The translations under genes were made by a program, and so were the position numbers. A stretch of 64,000 nt of DNA, from NCBI GenBank assembly GCA_018136815.1, contig CM030939.1, positions 899,108 through 963,107 on the forward strand, read 5' to 3'. The stretch is from Isochrysis galbana (Eukaryota; Haptophyta; Isochrysidales; Isochrysidaceae). Below, piece by piece: positions 9,195 to 20,523 of this stretch (position 1 is its first letter; each line of letters starts with the position of its first letter). The notes under the pieces are model-generated. The model searched no databases and was not told the origin of the DNA. It was given only the letters and a program-made list of their open reading frames with translations.

Positions 9195-10611
9195 TGTTGT
9201 ATTCCTGCCCATCTGAAGGCTATAGGCATGAATATTCGTGTAAGGTACGCGCTCACAATTACAATTGAACCGTTCTACGTGTTGCCACTGACGCACAAGA
9301 CACACAGATTCGGATTCCCCATGGTCTCAAGTCCAGGTTTGCAGATTTTGGTCTCGAAATTTGCGATTCGAATTTTGTTTTTGCTGTTACTATAATTGTT
9401 GGCTCGTTTAAGGTAATAAACCGGCATGACTTCGACTTTTCGTTCTGCAGTCGCTCTGCGAGACTCTCTCTCTCTCTCTCCGTCCGCCTCTCCTCGGCCG
9501 ACGGCAGGAAGATTCGTCCAAAACATTCTCCGGTCCCAAGATATCTCGTGGGGGGTCTCTCCGCGCTCCGCGAGGGAAAGGACGCGATCTCGCTCCGAGA
9601 TCGGCCTCGCGCCCTCCCAAGCTGCCCCGCCGTGCCCTCGGTCCCTCGCCCCCCCCCGCGGCAGGTTCTTTCCCTCGGCGTGCCGTCCGTCGCCTCCGGC
9701 CGTTATATTATTCCCCCCCCCGCGCGAGGTTCTTTTCTCCTCCGCGCGCGGTTCGTTTCCTCCGGCCGTCGTTCGTTCCCCCCCCCCGCGCGCGCTCTGT
9801 TCCCCGCCCCTCGCTTCGGTTCCTCTCGCGATTCCTTCGATGATTGCCTCCATCTCGTCCGCTCTTCTTCGCGATCCTCGCGGAGGGGGCACCGACGTTT
9901 AACGTTAGTTTCGCCGCGGTTTCGGTAAAAGAAAGGAAGAACGAATGGCACGCGCCTCGCGTCTCGCGTCTTGTTTCGTCGCCCCTTGCTCGTCGCTTGT
10001 CTAGAAGGTCTCTCCGCACATCGCCTTCTTCCCCCGCGCGAGTTTGGATCTCTCCTCGACCCTCCGCGTTGGCTTCAGCGGACGAGTTTCACTTTAACGA
10101 TAGTCCGAACCCTTCGTTTGCGTAGTTTTGCGCTCTCTTTCCGTATATCTTCGCGCATGACGAGCGATCGCGACTTCAGCCTTCGCCGCGCGGGAAGGGT
10201 TTGTTTATCGTATGATTCCGGAGTGTTTACGTTAGTTTTCTGAGCCCAAGGACTTTGGTTTTTGGTTTCTTGTGAGTGTTTTTTGTAGCAACTTCGTCGA
10301 GTCCCACCGTGTTCCCAAGCGAGTCCCCCCCGAGTTCCCGAGTCTATACCCCGAGTCAACGAGTCAATACAAGTCAAGCACGCGCCTGAGCCACCCCCAG
10401 TCGCCTGCCACCACCTCCCACAAACAAGCCTCCTTCCACACCTCCGCGCCCTCCGTGCGTCGTGCGTCGTGCGTCGATCACCATGCCCGTAGTCAACCCC
10501 GAGGAAAGCTCCATGAGCTCCCCGCAAGAACCGCTTTCCGCGCTAGCTGCCGGCGCGCCCTCGCAGGCAATCTCCAAGAGTGAGATCAGCCATGCTCTGA
10601 CAGGGTGATGG
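9195..10611 (+). mobile_element. Gypsy family A LTR, leader and truncated ORF1 start
   Basis: An LTR starting TGTTGTATTCC follows the polypurine tract. LTR plus leader run to an ATG at 10483 that begins MPVVNPEESSMSSPQEPL, the same start as the ORF1 at 22035 (-). The element breaks off at about 10611, after some 43 codons. The whole block is an inverted near-copy of 22040-23312. I could not place the 3' end of the LTR or a tRNA primer-binding site with confidence; the LTR is likely about 1 kb. It contains many short C/G runs and TCTC tracts. Confidence 0.8.
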
Positions 10612-11160
10612 GGGGCACTAACATCATCAACGTGTTATTTGGCGACCTAAAGACGGCGGACGGGCCCTGCTGGTTGAATTTCACCAGTAAGCGATCGACA
10701 ATGTCGGTCGAGCGAATGAGGAACTTGTCCTCAATATTAATGCCGCCATGCCTGCCATGCGAGGAGAAAATCGGTGAGATGTGGCCATTGAGCTCATCTG
10801 TGAGAAGGAGGGTGCAGAATGAGCACAGCGCAAGCAACAGCGAGGGCAGGGGGTCCTAATGGACCTCGGATATATGCTAGTTGGGTGTATTGGGAACTTT
10901 CTACCGTGAAAAATCCTCAAATTTCCTCAATTGTGCGACGGTCATTTTTCCACCCCTTATAAAAAAACACTATAATTGTGCGACCGGGGGCACCGTGCGT
11001 GCTCCCCTGTGGCCATGGATGGCAGCCATGCTCAAGTCGCGTTCCGTCAAACAAATCAGAAGTTTGTGCGCGCTTGCGTCTCGCGGGTTGACGATTGTGC
11101 TCGACGAGTACAACGTGTGAAATGGTGTTTTGTGTCCGCTTAGCGTTTTCGCACATAACG
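10612..11160. other. Intergenic repeat mosaic
   Basis: No convincing gene. A block at about 10905-10970 (ATCCTCAAATTTCCT followed by CACCCCTTATAAAAAAACA) recurs at about 58020-58085, where it abuts the end of Gypsy family C. A GTGCGACCGGGGGC / GTTAGAT type of sequence here is also shared with repeats at 39.3, 50.3 and 54.7 kb. Confidence 0.4.
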
Positions 11161-11406
11161 TTAGATGAGCCGGAGGATGAGAACCAAAATTACAGCGACG
11201 AAGAGTGGAATCACACTCTTTGTGTAAGCGATTGCGAAAACCGCAAGAAGGGCGACACCCACTGCCAGTAATATACGCCATTTACCATTTCTAGTCTTCC
11301 ATTCCTTGGCAAGCTGCGCGTCGTCAATGAACAATGAAAACCGGGTACGCCATCGATTTATATATGCGTTCGAAAAAATTGAACGGCAATGAGGGAATGA
11401 AGGCAT
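11161..11406 (-). pseudogene. Short membrane protein TMX, copy 1
   Basis: The frame reads EWKTRNGKWRILLAVGVALL, then FAIAYTKSVIPLF and VILVLILRLI and a stop. These are two closely spaced hydrophobic helices after a basic N-terminus. A homologous copy is at 54387-54609 (+). In both copies the N-terminal frame beginning MAYPVFID (ATG at 11353 here) is separated from the helical frame by a small indel; here a 7-bp TTCATTG duplication is visible. The ancestral protein was probably about 65 residues. An AT-rich TATATAAATCG lies just upstream of the ATG. Family unknown. Confidence 0.5.
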
Positions 11407-11409
11407 TTG

Positions 11410-12300
11410 CTGAGTTGAAAAATCCCGGAGAAGGCGCGCCTCACCGCTCCACTGCAGCCTGGCCCTCTTTTGACGGAACGCGACTTCTGCACCAAGTAGA
11501 GCTCCTTTATTACAGTGTACTTAAGCGAGCCGGATGCTTGCTACCTTCTTGGTTAGTCTTCATAGAGAGAGAATCATATCCGCAGATGCGACATCCTTTC
11601 TGCTACCACTATGGTGCCACTCTGTTACCGCACTGCACGCGAATCACATGTTACGCGGGTGGGGAGGCCTCGGGTGCCACTTTAATTACACCAGGTAGCC
11701 CAACCACTCCCTGGGCTACCCCCCACGGATCACTGAACTCCCATGCCCCATGCATGAAGCAGAGGCGTATAGAGGCGCGCAGGTGCTGACAGAAAGACAG
11801 GAAATCCAACGGCCACCCGCCGGCTCGCGCCATTGAGCAAGTCAGGGGAAAGGCGCTTCTTCGCGCGGGAGAGGTGAGGAGAGGCAGTGCAGCGTGCAGC
11901 CGCCGGCCAGCCGTGAGCGCATGGGGAAGGGAAAGAAGTCCCCGGGCAGCCGGTTGCAGGCGGCGTCCTTGACTGGTAGGCAGAGTCTGCTGGCGGACGG
12001 TCACCTCGCCGCACTCGCCAGCGGGCGGGAGTGGGGGCAGGGAGGGACGGGGGAGGAAAGTAGAGAGGGAGCGCTTCCCCAGATCATTATTCACGATTTG
12101 AAAGCTTGAGAAATACGCAATTCTTGAGGTTTTCCTCAAACTTCAAATTGTGAATGTTGAAGGTATCCTTCATTATTTACGTCAAGATATGCGTTTTCAC
12201 CCTTCACTAACACTGCCTACACAGTGCATGTCCTGACGAGAGGGGAAGGGATAACGACACTCGAACACAACCCCCCCCGACTGAAATTTAGAGTTTTGTC
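11410..12300. other. No gene recognised; short repeats and one hairpin
   Basis: A perfect 9-bp stem (GGTAGCCCA at 11694 and its complement at 11712) has a 9-nt loop. A 29-bp block at 11458-11486 recurs exactly at 39687-39715. The rest looks non-coding. Confidence 0.4.
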
Positions 12301-12323
12301 TCGGCTCGCGCTCGTGCGTGTGC

Positions 12324-13407
12324 ATGTCGCTCGCTACGATGGGTGAGCTGGGGCGACCGTTCGGTGTAATCGGAGTGTTCAGTGCGGAGGGGCACCAAGA
12401 GTATCGGGAAGAGCTTCGGCGTACCTGGATGCACAACGGCGAACCGTTGGGGCTTCTCAGCCGTTTCGTAATGCGTGGCAACGCGACGGGGATGCGCGCT
12501 GAAGCACGCCAGAATGGCGATATCGTTTTGCTTGAGGCCCTGCCGGCGGCCCTGCCCCGCTCAGTCGGGCCGCTGGCAATGATCCTCCCATGGTTTGATT
12601 ACGCGCTTTCAGCGTGGCCGACGATCTCGTTCCTGGGCCCTGGGCAAGGCTGACGACGATGTGTGGATCGACATAGCCTCTGTCGCAGCACAACTGCACT
12701 CAGTGCAGAGCCTTCTCTGGCAGACGCTCCACGTCACGGAGATCTACTGGGGAGTGATGGAGAGCTTCCACTGGTCCGTGGCAACGTCGAGCCCTATCGG
12801 CTTCAGCTATGGGATCCAGGACTGCCGGGGGACGGAGCGCACGTGGCCCTCACACGGGGCACATGCAAGCAACAATGCGACTCTAATTGGCCCATTTCCC
12901 TTTGCAAAAGGAGCGCTCTTTTTCCTGTCGCGCGGACTTGCATCCGCGCTCGTTGCACAGGATGAGCTTGTGGAGGATGTAGCCCGCACGGTGCAGTCGG
13001 TTGGGCGCGGAGGCAAGCTGCCGCCCTACGAGGACGTCTTCGTCGGCGCAGCCCTTGCGTGCACCCCTCTGTCTACCAAAGCGGCAATATTGCAGGCCGG
13101 TGGCCACGGGGTGTACAGCGAAGGTTGGAATTTCAAAGTCTTCAACACCTCGCTCATCTATCACCAGCGGACCAAAATTCCGGCACGCATCACAACAGTG
13201 CACAATGAGCTCTTTCATCGCACCGCGCCGGCCTTGAACAAGGAAGTGGCGATAACATGTGCACCTGTCTACCGTTCGTGCGCCAACATCTCGTGGGTGA
13301 GGTGCACTGCTCGCAACCACCAAAGCACTGGAATCATAGACTTCAAGCACCGCCCGATTCAGCTTAATGTCTCAAATTTGCGCGCCGCGCCGCACACCAG
13401 CACATGA
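12324..13407 (+). pseudogene. GT31-type galactosyltransferase-like gene, frameshifted
   Basis: The first frame carries the family's N-terminal signature region (YREELRRTWMHN, then LSRFVMRGNATG and PWFDYALSAWP). After a frame change at about 12640 the second frame continues ALGKADDDVWIDIASV, the DxD metal and sugar-nucleotide motif. It then reads PFPFAKGALFFLSRG and PPYEDVFVGAAL, matching the EDV motif of beta-1,3-glycosyltransferases. The family adds hexoses to glycans in the Golgi lumen. No N-terminal membrane anchor is visible, so a 5' exon may be missing. The indel could be a real mutation, a very short unusual intron or an assembly error. Confidence 0.65.
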
Positions 13408-13647
13408 TTGTGGAGGTGCCAATAGATGCTAAGGGCCGTCTCATAAAGTCTCCTTGTGTCGACAATCTTGGGGGCACAATGTAGATCTAGCCATTTCCCA
13501 AGCGTGTTTTTACGGCCCTGTCTGCAGGCTCTACAGACCATTCAACCACCGCCATTCGCACCACCACTAAGTTCAAGTACGATCTCAGCCTCAGTTCTGA
13601 GCATTCCTTGAACACACATGACACATGTTAGATGTTAGGACGGTCAT

Positions 13648-14165
13648 TCAACCTACTTTTATAAGTGGGGGTCAATGGGGGCCGCGTGCCCACCTCTTTC
13701 CATCGCGGACACCCCCCGGGGTGGGCCCGTACATTCAACCTCAGCCCCTGCCTTCTGGCAGGGGTAGGCCGGTCACTCACGCTTTTTAACCACTATTTTC
13801 CACCCCTCCTGGGTGTCCAAGGATTCCCCAGGGACCCCCCTTACCTGCCCCCCCCAGAACCCCCCCCGCCCCGCGCGAACCCCCTCTACCCCACGAAAAT
13901 CCATGGCGTCGGTGAGTGACTCCCCCGCCTTGTCCGGCCCATGGAGGTCTATTTTGGGAGAATGGGAGGATCGCGCGCGTGACGGAATCAAAGCAGTGAA
14001 TGTCGGGCGAATCCCCATAAGAAACGCGGAGGTTCCGCGTCGGCCGATCGCCGGCTGTCGGCCTCGCAATGGCTGCCAGCTGGTGAGGAGCCCAAGCTCA
14101 AGCGCCTCGCGAGGAATGTGGATGTGGGAGGTCCCTCGTGGGTCGCACGCTCGTAGCTCGTAGCC
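13648..14165 (+). mobile_element. Hairpin-ATG retroelement 5' end, copy at 13.6 kb
   Basis: It starts CAACCTACTTTTATAAGTGG: a stem-loop at 13652-13669, then 5 nt, then an ATG at 13675. The first ~100 bp match the 5' end of the element at 30205 and those at 46345 (-) and 53296 (+). The 3' limit is unclear, and the match fades after about 13770. Confidence 0.6.
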
Positions 14166-14168
14166 CGG

Positions 14169-14345
14169 TCACTCACTATGCCAACGGAGAGCTTGGTGAT
14201 CGATGACGAGGCGGAAGTGCCGGCCCCAAAGGTACGGTCGCCAAGTACGAATACTTTCCAGGGCAGCGAGAAGCTCCACCTCGGTGGTGGTCCGGGGAAC
14301 GAACGACGGCCGGAGGAAACGAACCGCGCACGGAGGAGAAGAACC
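14169..14345 (-). mobile_element. Chimeric Gypsy scraps: LTR piece joined to an RNase H piece
   Basis: Reading the minus strand, LINE sequence ends at about 14350 and is followed by ~45 bp of family A LTR (encoding LLLRARFVSSGRRSF by chance). An RNase H segment follows, EVELLAALESIRTWRPYLWG then FRLVIDHQALRW. This RNase H differs from the family A sequence (NWRPYLWGRHFTLVVDHSALRW), so three sources meet within 180 bp. Confidence 0.7.
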
Positions 14346-14349
14346 TCGC

Positions 14350-17242
14350 GCAGCTCGTCTATGGCTTTCGTGATCGCTTTGTGTTCCGCCCCTTGTCGGG
14401 TTGCCCATAGTAGATATGTCGCAACCGCCTTTTTGGCGTTTGCCCAGGCTTCTTCTAGTTTCTCGTCTGGCGTTTCCGCCGTGATGTGCCCTGCCCATAG
14501 GTGATTAACGACTTTCCGTGTAGTTTCTTCTTCTAGTAGGTCGCTGTTTATGCGTATGTCGTAGGTGCGTCCGCTTCTGTATCCAACGTACTCGAAGGTT
14601 CCGATTAGAGGCAGGTGGTCCGAGGCGCCTTTACCCGTGAATAGCGCCGGGTGTGGGCCTATGCTTTGCCAATTTATGTGCGAGTGCGTCATGGGTGTGT
14701 AGATTCTATCTATACGCGTGTGAACGGACCCTGAGAGTCTCGTGAATCCGCTGTGTATGGGTCCATTCACAAGTCGGTGTGCGTCTATGTAGCCCATCGT
14801 GTTCATCGCTGCTCTTAGCCTGGGGCCGTGTGCGTTCCCGTATATGGTTTGTTCATCTTTTCCCCTTGTGTCTAGCTCTACGTCTTCCACGCAGTTGAAG
14901 TCCCCTCCCATAAGTGAGTCGTGGTTGTGCCCAATGTCACTATTTTTTAGGGCATCTATCTGCGTCGCTCGTTGCGCGGGCGCGGCGTGTAGATATATTG
15001 AGATTAGTTCTACCTCTTTGGTGTCTATTATGCATTTTACCCTCAGCAGTCTACCTTCTATGAGTGTCTCCGCCGTGTCCGGTAGGAGTTTCACTCTTGG
15101 AGAGTTGTCGCGTACCGCGACTCCTACTCCACTCGCCGTGTCCTCTTGGCTAGCCGGGGCGTGGACCATGTGCCATCCCAGGGCGTTGGCGGTCATGCAT
15201 GTCCGATGATGTCTGCCGTCCGCGTATGCGTGGAGCTCCTGAAGGAGGAGGATGTCGACCTTGGCCTTGCGCGCTTGAGCAAGCACTGATCCCAGGGCGC
15301 CGCTCCCCGCGCCGTTCAGGTTGTACGTGACGACCGTCACCGGTCCCTCACCTGGGTAGCCGAGAGTAGAGTTGAATTTCATGTGGGCGTGTCTAGTGCC
15401 GTTGGGCCGCGGGGCTCTAGGGGTGTGGGCGGCGCACTTGTGCCTGTAGAGGCATCCGCCGCCTAGAGCACATTGTCCGTGTTTCGGGCGTTTAGCCGGA
15501 GGCATGTCCTCGATGCGTGGAAAGGCGCACGGGATGATGCATGTCTCGCCGGACCACGCTTCTTCCAGGCCGTGTGAGCGGTTGCATCGCTTGCCCTTGA
15601 CGTTCATGGGGCATTTGCCCATCGGGAAACGCGTGCACTTCGCTCCCGAGTCCGGGGCGATCACCTCGTGTAGTGTGCGTTTCGGGGGCGCCATCCGGCG
15701 TGCTTGCTCACGGTTCAGGCGTGCCTGTCGTTCCTCTTCGCATACGCAGACGCGAAGCGGCGGCGCGAAGGCAAGCGCGTAGTTCTTGTGGTAACCTTTG
15801 CACCCTTTCGGGCCGGCGTGGATGCACATGTCCTTGATGTCTCCACCGAGATCTTTGCAGTCGCGTACTGCGTAGTCGAGTGGGTAGGGGTTGTTGTTGA
15901 TGTTAAGTATGATTTTGCGTGGAAAGTCGAAGGTCGTGAAGTTGCCCGTCTTCGGTGCTACGTACAGGTGGTAGACCTCTTTTTTGCCTTGGGTTACGAT
16001 GACTCCCTCCTTGGTTAGCACTTTGGAGCGTTCTTGGTTGCCCTGCAGGAAGACGAATCCCTGGTTTTCGAGCGCCTTAGCCAGCGAGGTGATGGTGATG
16101 GAGTCTTTCAACTCGAACTTGTAATTGCGTACTACGAGGTGCGCAGTAACGTCTTTGAAAGCAATGGCTAGCGATTTGGATGACGCTTGAGGGAGTTCGC
16201 GAGCCTTGTCGTCAAGTGTTTGGAATTTGACGATCATGGGGTACTTGACCTCGTGGATCGCGAAGACGCCTTGGTCCTTGAATTTGGCCTTGTATTGTTG
16301 TGCGCAGTCCGCCGAGACCAGGACCTCCCACGGTCCCGACGAGCTTTTCGCTAGAAACTCCGGCTCGAGGTCGACGCCCTCGAGTTTGTTGAGATGCGCC
16401 ACGATGGCGCTGAAGGCCTCTTCGTCTTTGATTTTAATTCCGCGGTCCGTGGAGGTGAAGGTCATAATGATTTGTGAATAGTCATGTTGGTATTCTTGCT
16501 CAGCTTCTTGTTCGTCCCCTCCTTGGGGGGTTACCTGTGCGTATCCGCGGGGTGGGAGTCTTCGGGTTAGTTGCTTTGTTTCTTGGGGAGATGTCTTGTT
16601 TGGGACGTGTCTTGTGTTGGGGTCCCTCTCGGCCCCCTCCTTTTTGAGTGTTTGTGGTGTGCGTAGCCTCTGGTGTGCCAGAGGTGTTGGGTGTGTTGTT
16701 GTCTGAGTGTGCAACTCGCTTGTCTGTCCGTGCGGTTCGTCTGCGTCATCACGGGCTCTCGTGCCGCGTGTGATTGGGTTGGGATGGTATTCTGACCTCC
16801 CACATGTTTCTGCTTGGCCATGTGTCCCTATGGGCTTCTCGGTGTGTTGGGCCATGCAGTTGTTGTTGCATGGATGCAGTTGTATGTTGCTGGTGGTCTG
16901 TTCGACCGGCCGGGCCTGTGCCTCGTGCTTGCGCACGTGGTCAGTGCCGTGGCGTTGTAGGGGCCCAGCCCGGAGGCTTTCCCTATGGGAGGTTTCGCTT
17001 TGTGGATCTGGCTGTGCGCTGGTTCGCTTGTGCTGGCCTGGCTGTGCTTGTGTGGTGTGTGTTGTTGGGTTGTGTTCTGTCGTTGTGGCTGTGTGGGCTC
17101 GGCTCGGGCCGTGGCTCGCGGGCACCTGGGCTGGCATGGCCCTGGCTGGAGGGCGCTGCGGCTGCGCAGCGTCTGTCATGTCGTGGTCGGTCGGCGCGGC
17201 GGGGTGGGCGGCGGGAGAGGGTGGGAGCGTGGCGCGCTCCAT
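14350..17242 (-). CDS. LINE ORF: ORF1 region fused to APE-type endonuclease, 3'-truncated
   Basis: The frame starts at ATG 17242 (MERATLPPSP). A Pro/Thr/Gln-rich N-terminus is followed by an RNA-binding-like globular region. Next come CCCH-type clusters (CTRFPMGKCPMNVKGKRC; then C-x3-C and CALGGGCLYRHKC), probably nucleic-acid binding. The APE/EEP endonuclease comes last: VVTYNLNGAG, LLLQELHA (catalytic Glu), LMGGDFNCVED (Asp/Asn) and GASDHLPLIG (SDH). This enzyme nicks target DNA for target-primed reverse transcription. The frame stays open into a junction near 14350 and the RT is missing. The element sits in the end of Gypsy family A pol, so it is younger than that copy. About 80 codons open upstream of 17242 belong to the Gypsy antisense frame. 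Confidence 0.85.
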
Positions 17243-17246
17243 GACC

Positions 17247-17265
17247 CTATCGTTTATAACGATAG
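17247..17265 (-). promoter_or_regulatory. Hairpin 4 nt upstream of the LINE start codon
   Basis: CTATCGTT-TAT-AACGATAG is a perfect 8-bp stem with a 3-nt loop. It lies exactly at the LINE 5' boundary and 4 nt from the ATG at 17242. Seven other retroelement 5' ends in the window have a stem in the same place but with different sequence. Confidence 0.8.
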
Positions 17266-17284
17266 TTGGGGCTCGAGAGCAACT

Positions 17285-20200
17285 AAGCGGGACAAGCCGT
17301 CGGCGTCCCAGTGAGTGACTCCAGGTTTGTGCACGACGTCGAATCGATATTCGGCTAGCTGTAGGACCCATCGCATGAGGCGCGAGGCTGGACCACCGGT
17401 GACTTGATCTTTCATCGTGTGAAGCCAGCGCAAAGCTGAATGGTCTACGACGAGGGTGAAGTGGCGACCCCAAAGATAAGGCCTCCAATTTCGGATCGAT
17501 TCTAGCGCTGCTAGAAGTTCGATTTCAGTGACTGTCCAATGGCGCTCAGCCGGACTCAAACTACGACCGTAGTATGCAACGACGCGCTCTCTCCCTTCGT
17601 CGTCCTTCTGAGCAAGGACGCCGGCGATGCCGAGCTTGCTAGCACCGTCGGTCTTAACGAGGAAAGGACGGTCGTCTCGAGGAGGTGCGAGTACGGGTTC
17701 TTCACAGATAGCTTGCTTGAGATCTTCGATAGCCTGGCGACAGACTTCTGTTTGCGACTCGACCGGGACATCGCACCCTTTCCGCGTGAGAGCGGTTAAC
17801 GGCGCTGCACGGATCGCAAAACGACGTATAAAACGGCGGTAGTACGAGCACAGCCCAAGGAAAGAACGGACGGCTTCGATCGAGTTGATTTGGGTAGGGT
17901 CGATTTTTGAGACGGCTTCCACTTTCTTGGGATCCATCCGAAGACCCTCACGCGAAACAACGTGGCCGAGATATTCAGCCGAGGTGGCGAAGAAAACGCA
18001 TTTCGACATCTTGCAAGTGAGGCCCGCCCAGATGAGACGTTCCAAGACAAGATCAAGACGGTGTAACATTTGTTGGAATGACGACTCTTCCCTGGCCTGC
18101 AGCGAGTCACCTACGCCTGTCGACCAGGCGCCGACATCATCCAAGTATGGCATACAAATCTCCCATGCCAGCCCACCGAGAACGGCGTCCATGAGGCGGC
18201 ACATATACGAAGGACCGGATTGGACACCGAAAGGCAAGTAATTGAACTCGTACTTGCCGCGATGAGTAGTGAACGCGGTGATATGTTTATCGGACTCTTT
18301 GATCGGTATACCCCAAAAACCAGATGCTAGGTCCAGGGTGCAAAGGAATAGAGAATCGAGGTTGCCTTGGCCGGACGACAATCGGTCGATGGCTTCTACC
18401 GTGAGGGGAAGAGGGCTGTCCTCTAGACGAAGCTTGGAGTTGACGTCGCGGTAATCTACGCAGAAACGTACTGAGCCATCCTTCTTAGTGACCAGCACGA
18501 CTCGAGAGGCCCACGACGAGTTTGATTTCCTGATGATACCCGCGGACTCCATCTTGCAAACTTCGTCCTCTATGATCTTCTCACCCTCTCGTCCAACTCT
18601 AGACGGTGCGTGGCGGTGAGCTTCGACTCCGGGGTTGAGCGGTAGCTCTACCTCCATCACGTGAGTGTGATTCGGGTTGGTCGGGTCAATTGCGAAAGCA
18701 GCGATACGTCGGGCCAGTAGACGACGAACTTGTTCACGTTGGGGCATCGAGAGACGGCCCTCGGGGTCGATCTTGGCTGCCTCGAGGAGCTTACATTGGT
18801 CCTCGTCGAGCGACTCAATCACATCCGGCGAGTTAACGTCACCGACGCGGCGATAAGTTCCAGCGTGAATCTTGAATCGAACCTGTAACGAAGCTACAGG
18901 ATGGAACGACGGAAGATGTAGAGGTTTGGGGTCAGTATTGACCACCGTAATCGCGATGGTGTGGTTGGAGTTCGGCCTCTCTACTTGAGGGATGACGAGA
19001 GGAGAGCTATCGATCGTTTCACGCGTAGGTAGTCGGTCCACGAGCATGGCGCAATCTTCGTGTTCTCGAAGAGCTAGTGGAATTCGGACGTGAAACGTTG
19101 CCCGATGATAGGCCGGGATCGTGATAGGTTCGTGGGTATATAGGAGGTACTCGGAGCCACATGATGCCGGCGCTTTGGCGGCAAACTCATCGGCCGTGTT
19201 GAAGAGAGGCTCGGAGACTAGCTGGTTGTCGTTTTCGGCGGCCTGCGGCCCTCGGAAGAAGTCAGTCGTAATTGGGTTCGCGGAGGTCGGACAGACTTGT
19301 GCACAAGTCAGGCTGACAGGGACCATCGCTATCGGTGACGTCGAGACGCGAAAGATCGGCGGGGCGTCGGGGCTTGGACTGCCATTAACCCCAAGAGGAG
19401 CCACCGTGGATGGAGCACCGAGAGTGATAGAGCCGTCCGCGCTGTCGGAGGCGAGCTGAATCGAAGCGGCGTGCGTGGCTAAGAAGTCGTTCCCGAGCAG
19501 CAGCATCGGGTTGCCTTCAATCACCATGAACGTATGACGAAAGAGAAATCCGCCGACGGAGAAGACGATTCGAGCCTTGCCTCGCGTGATAAGAGGTAGG
19601 CCGTCCGGACCGTGAAGCGGTGTCACCACGGCTTGTGGCAGCCGCTCGACGCATGCGTCGTTGGGTAGGCCGGACAAGAGGGAAGTGGTCACGACCGACG
19701 GGCCAGCTCCGGTGTCAGCGAGGGTGCTGTTGACCGTGAGGGCGGAGTCGGCTAAGATGACTCCTTCTTTGCTGGTAGCCTCGCCGGAGCGGCAGACCAT
19801 TAGATCTCGAACATATAGACAATGCCTTGGGTAAGCTGAGGGCAGGGTATCCACGACACTCTCCGGTCGGTGCGCGGTCACGTATGCGATGGTGTCGGAC
19901 GGGGACAGGGTTGGTCGACAGAGTGGTTGCTCGGGTGAATTCTTCGTCAAAGTGGACGTCGTCTCTTCGGGTACTCCGACTGCCGCTATCGTGGCATAGG
20001 GCCTAGAGGCGTCGTCCTCGTGGGTAGAGGGGCAGGGTGATAGCTTGGGGCTAGTGTAGCCCAGGCCTCTCTTGTCGGTGGGGTGCCTCGGGTGGTCGGA
20101 CATCTTTTCCCAATCTTTCTCGAGACGGGCTTGGGCTTCTGTCTTGGGTCTTCGAACTAGTGAGGCTAACTCTTCGGCGCGGATGCCTTTGGCTTCCACG

Positions 20201-20331
20201 AACTCGATTGGCGCTCGGACGGCAGCGGCGAGGTCGGATTCCTCGTCGGCGCCTCGTCCGGCTAGAGCATGCGCTCTTATTTCGTCAGCGGTTTCGAGCG
20301 TGACGTTGGACCATTTCTGGTCCCCGTTCAC
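17285..20331 (-). CDS. Gypsy family A pol: protease, reverse transcriptase, RNase H
   Basis: An unassigned N-terminal region leads to YPRHCLYVRDLMVCR. The aspartic protease follows (LADTGAGPSVVTT with the DTG triad and LLLGNDFLATHA). The RT has SSWASRVVLVTKKDGSVRFC, LDLASGFWGIP, FNYLPFGVQSGPS and the catalytic MPYLDDVG. Linker and RNase H read FLVKTDGASKLGIAGVLAQ, TEIELLAALESIRNWRPYLW, VVDHSALRW and WDADGLSR. The order PR-RT-RH is the Ty3/Gypsy order, and no integrase remains. The frame is cut just after RNase H by the LINE at 17.27 kb. The in-frame start is GTG at 20331, but the frame is open further upstream, so expression may use frameshifting or another start. It would act in cytoplasmic particles on element RNA. 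Confidence 0.9.
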
Positions 20332-20523
20332 TCCGATTGATTGCCATTGTTGGCGCCGCTTCCGGAGAGTCGTCGGCGTCGTCGGACGCGGCGAGCTCGC
20401 GCGTGCCGGAGGCGGGGCGGTCCATGGAGAGAATGGGTCGTGGAGAGTAGACTCGGAGGCGTAGAGTGGCGTGTCGTTGTCGTAGTTATCGTGGGTTTCT
20501 TTTTGGTCTTCGTGGTTGTTTGT

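Noticed and set aside
17243..17488. N-terminal extension of the LINE ORF to 17488
   Set aside because: These codons are the wrong frame of the Gypsy RNase H region. The element boundary and hairpin place the true start at 17242.
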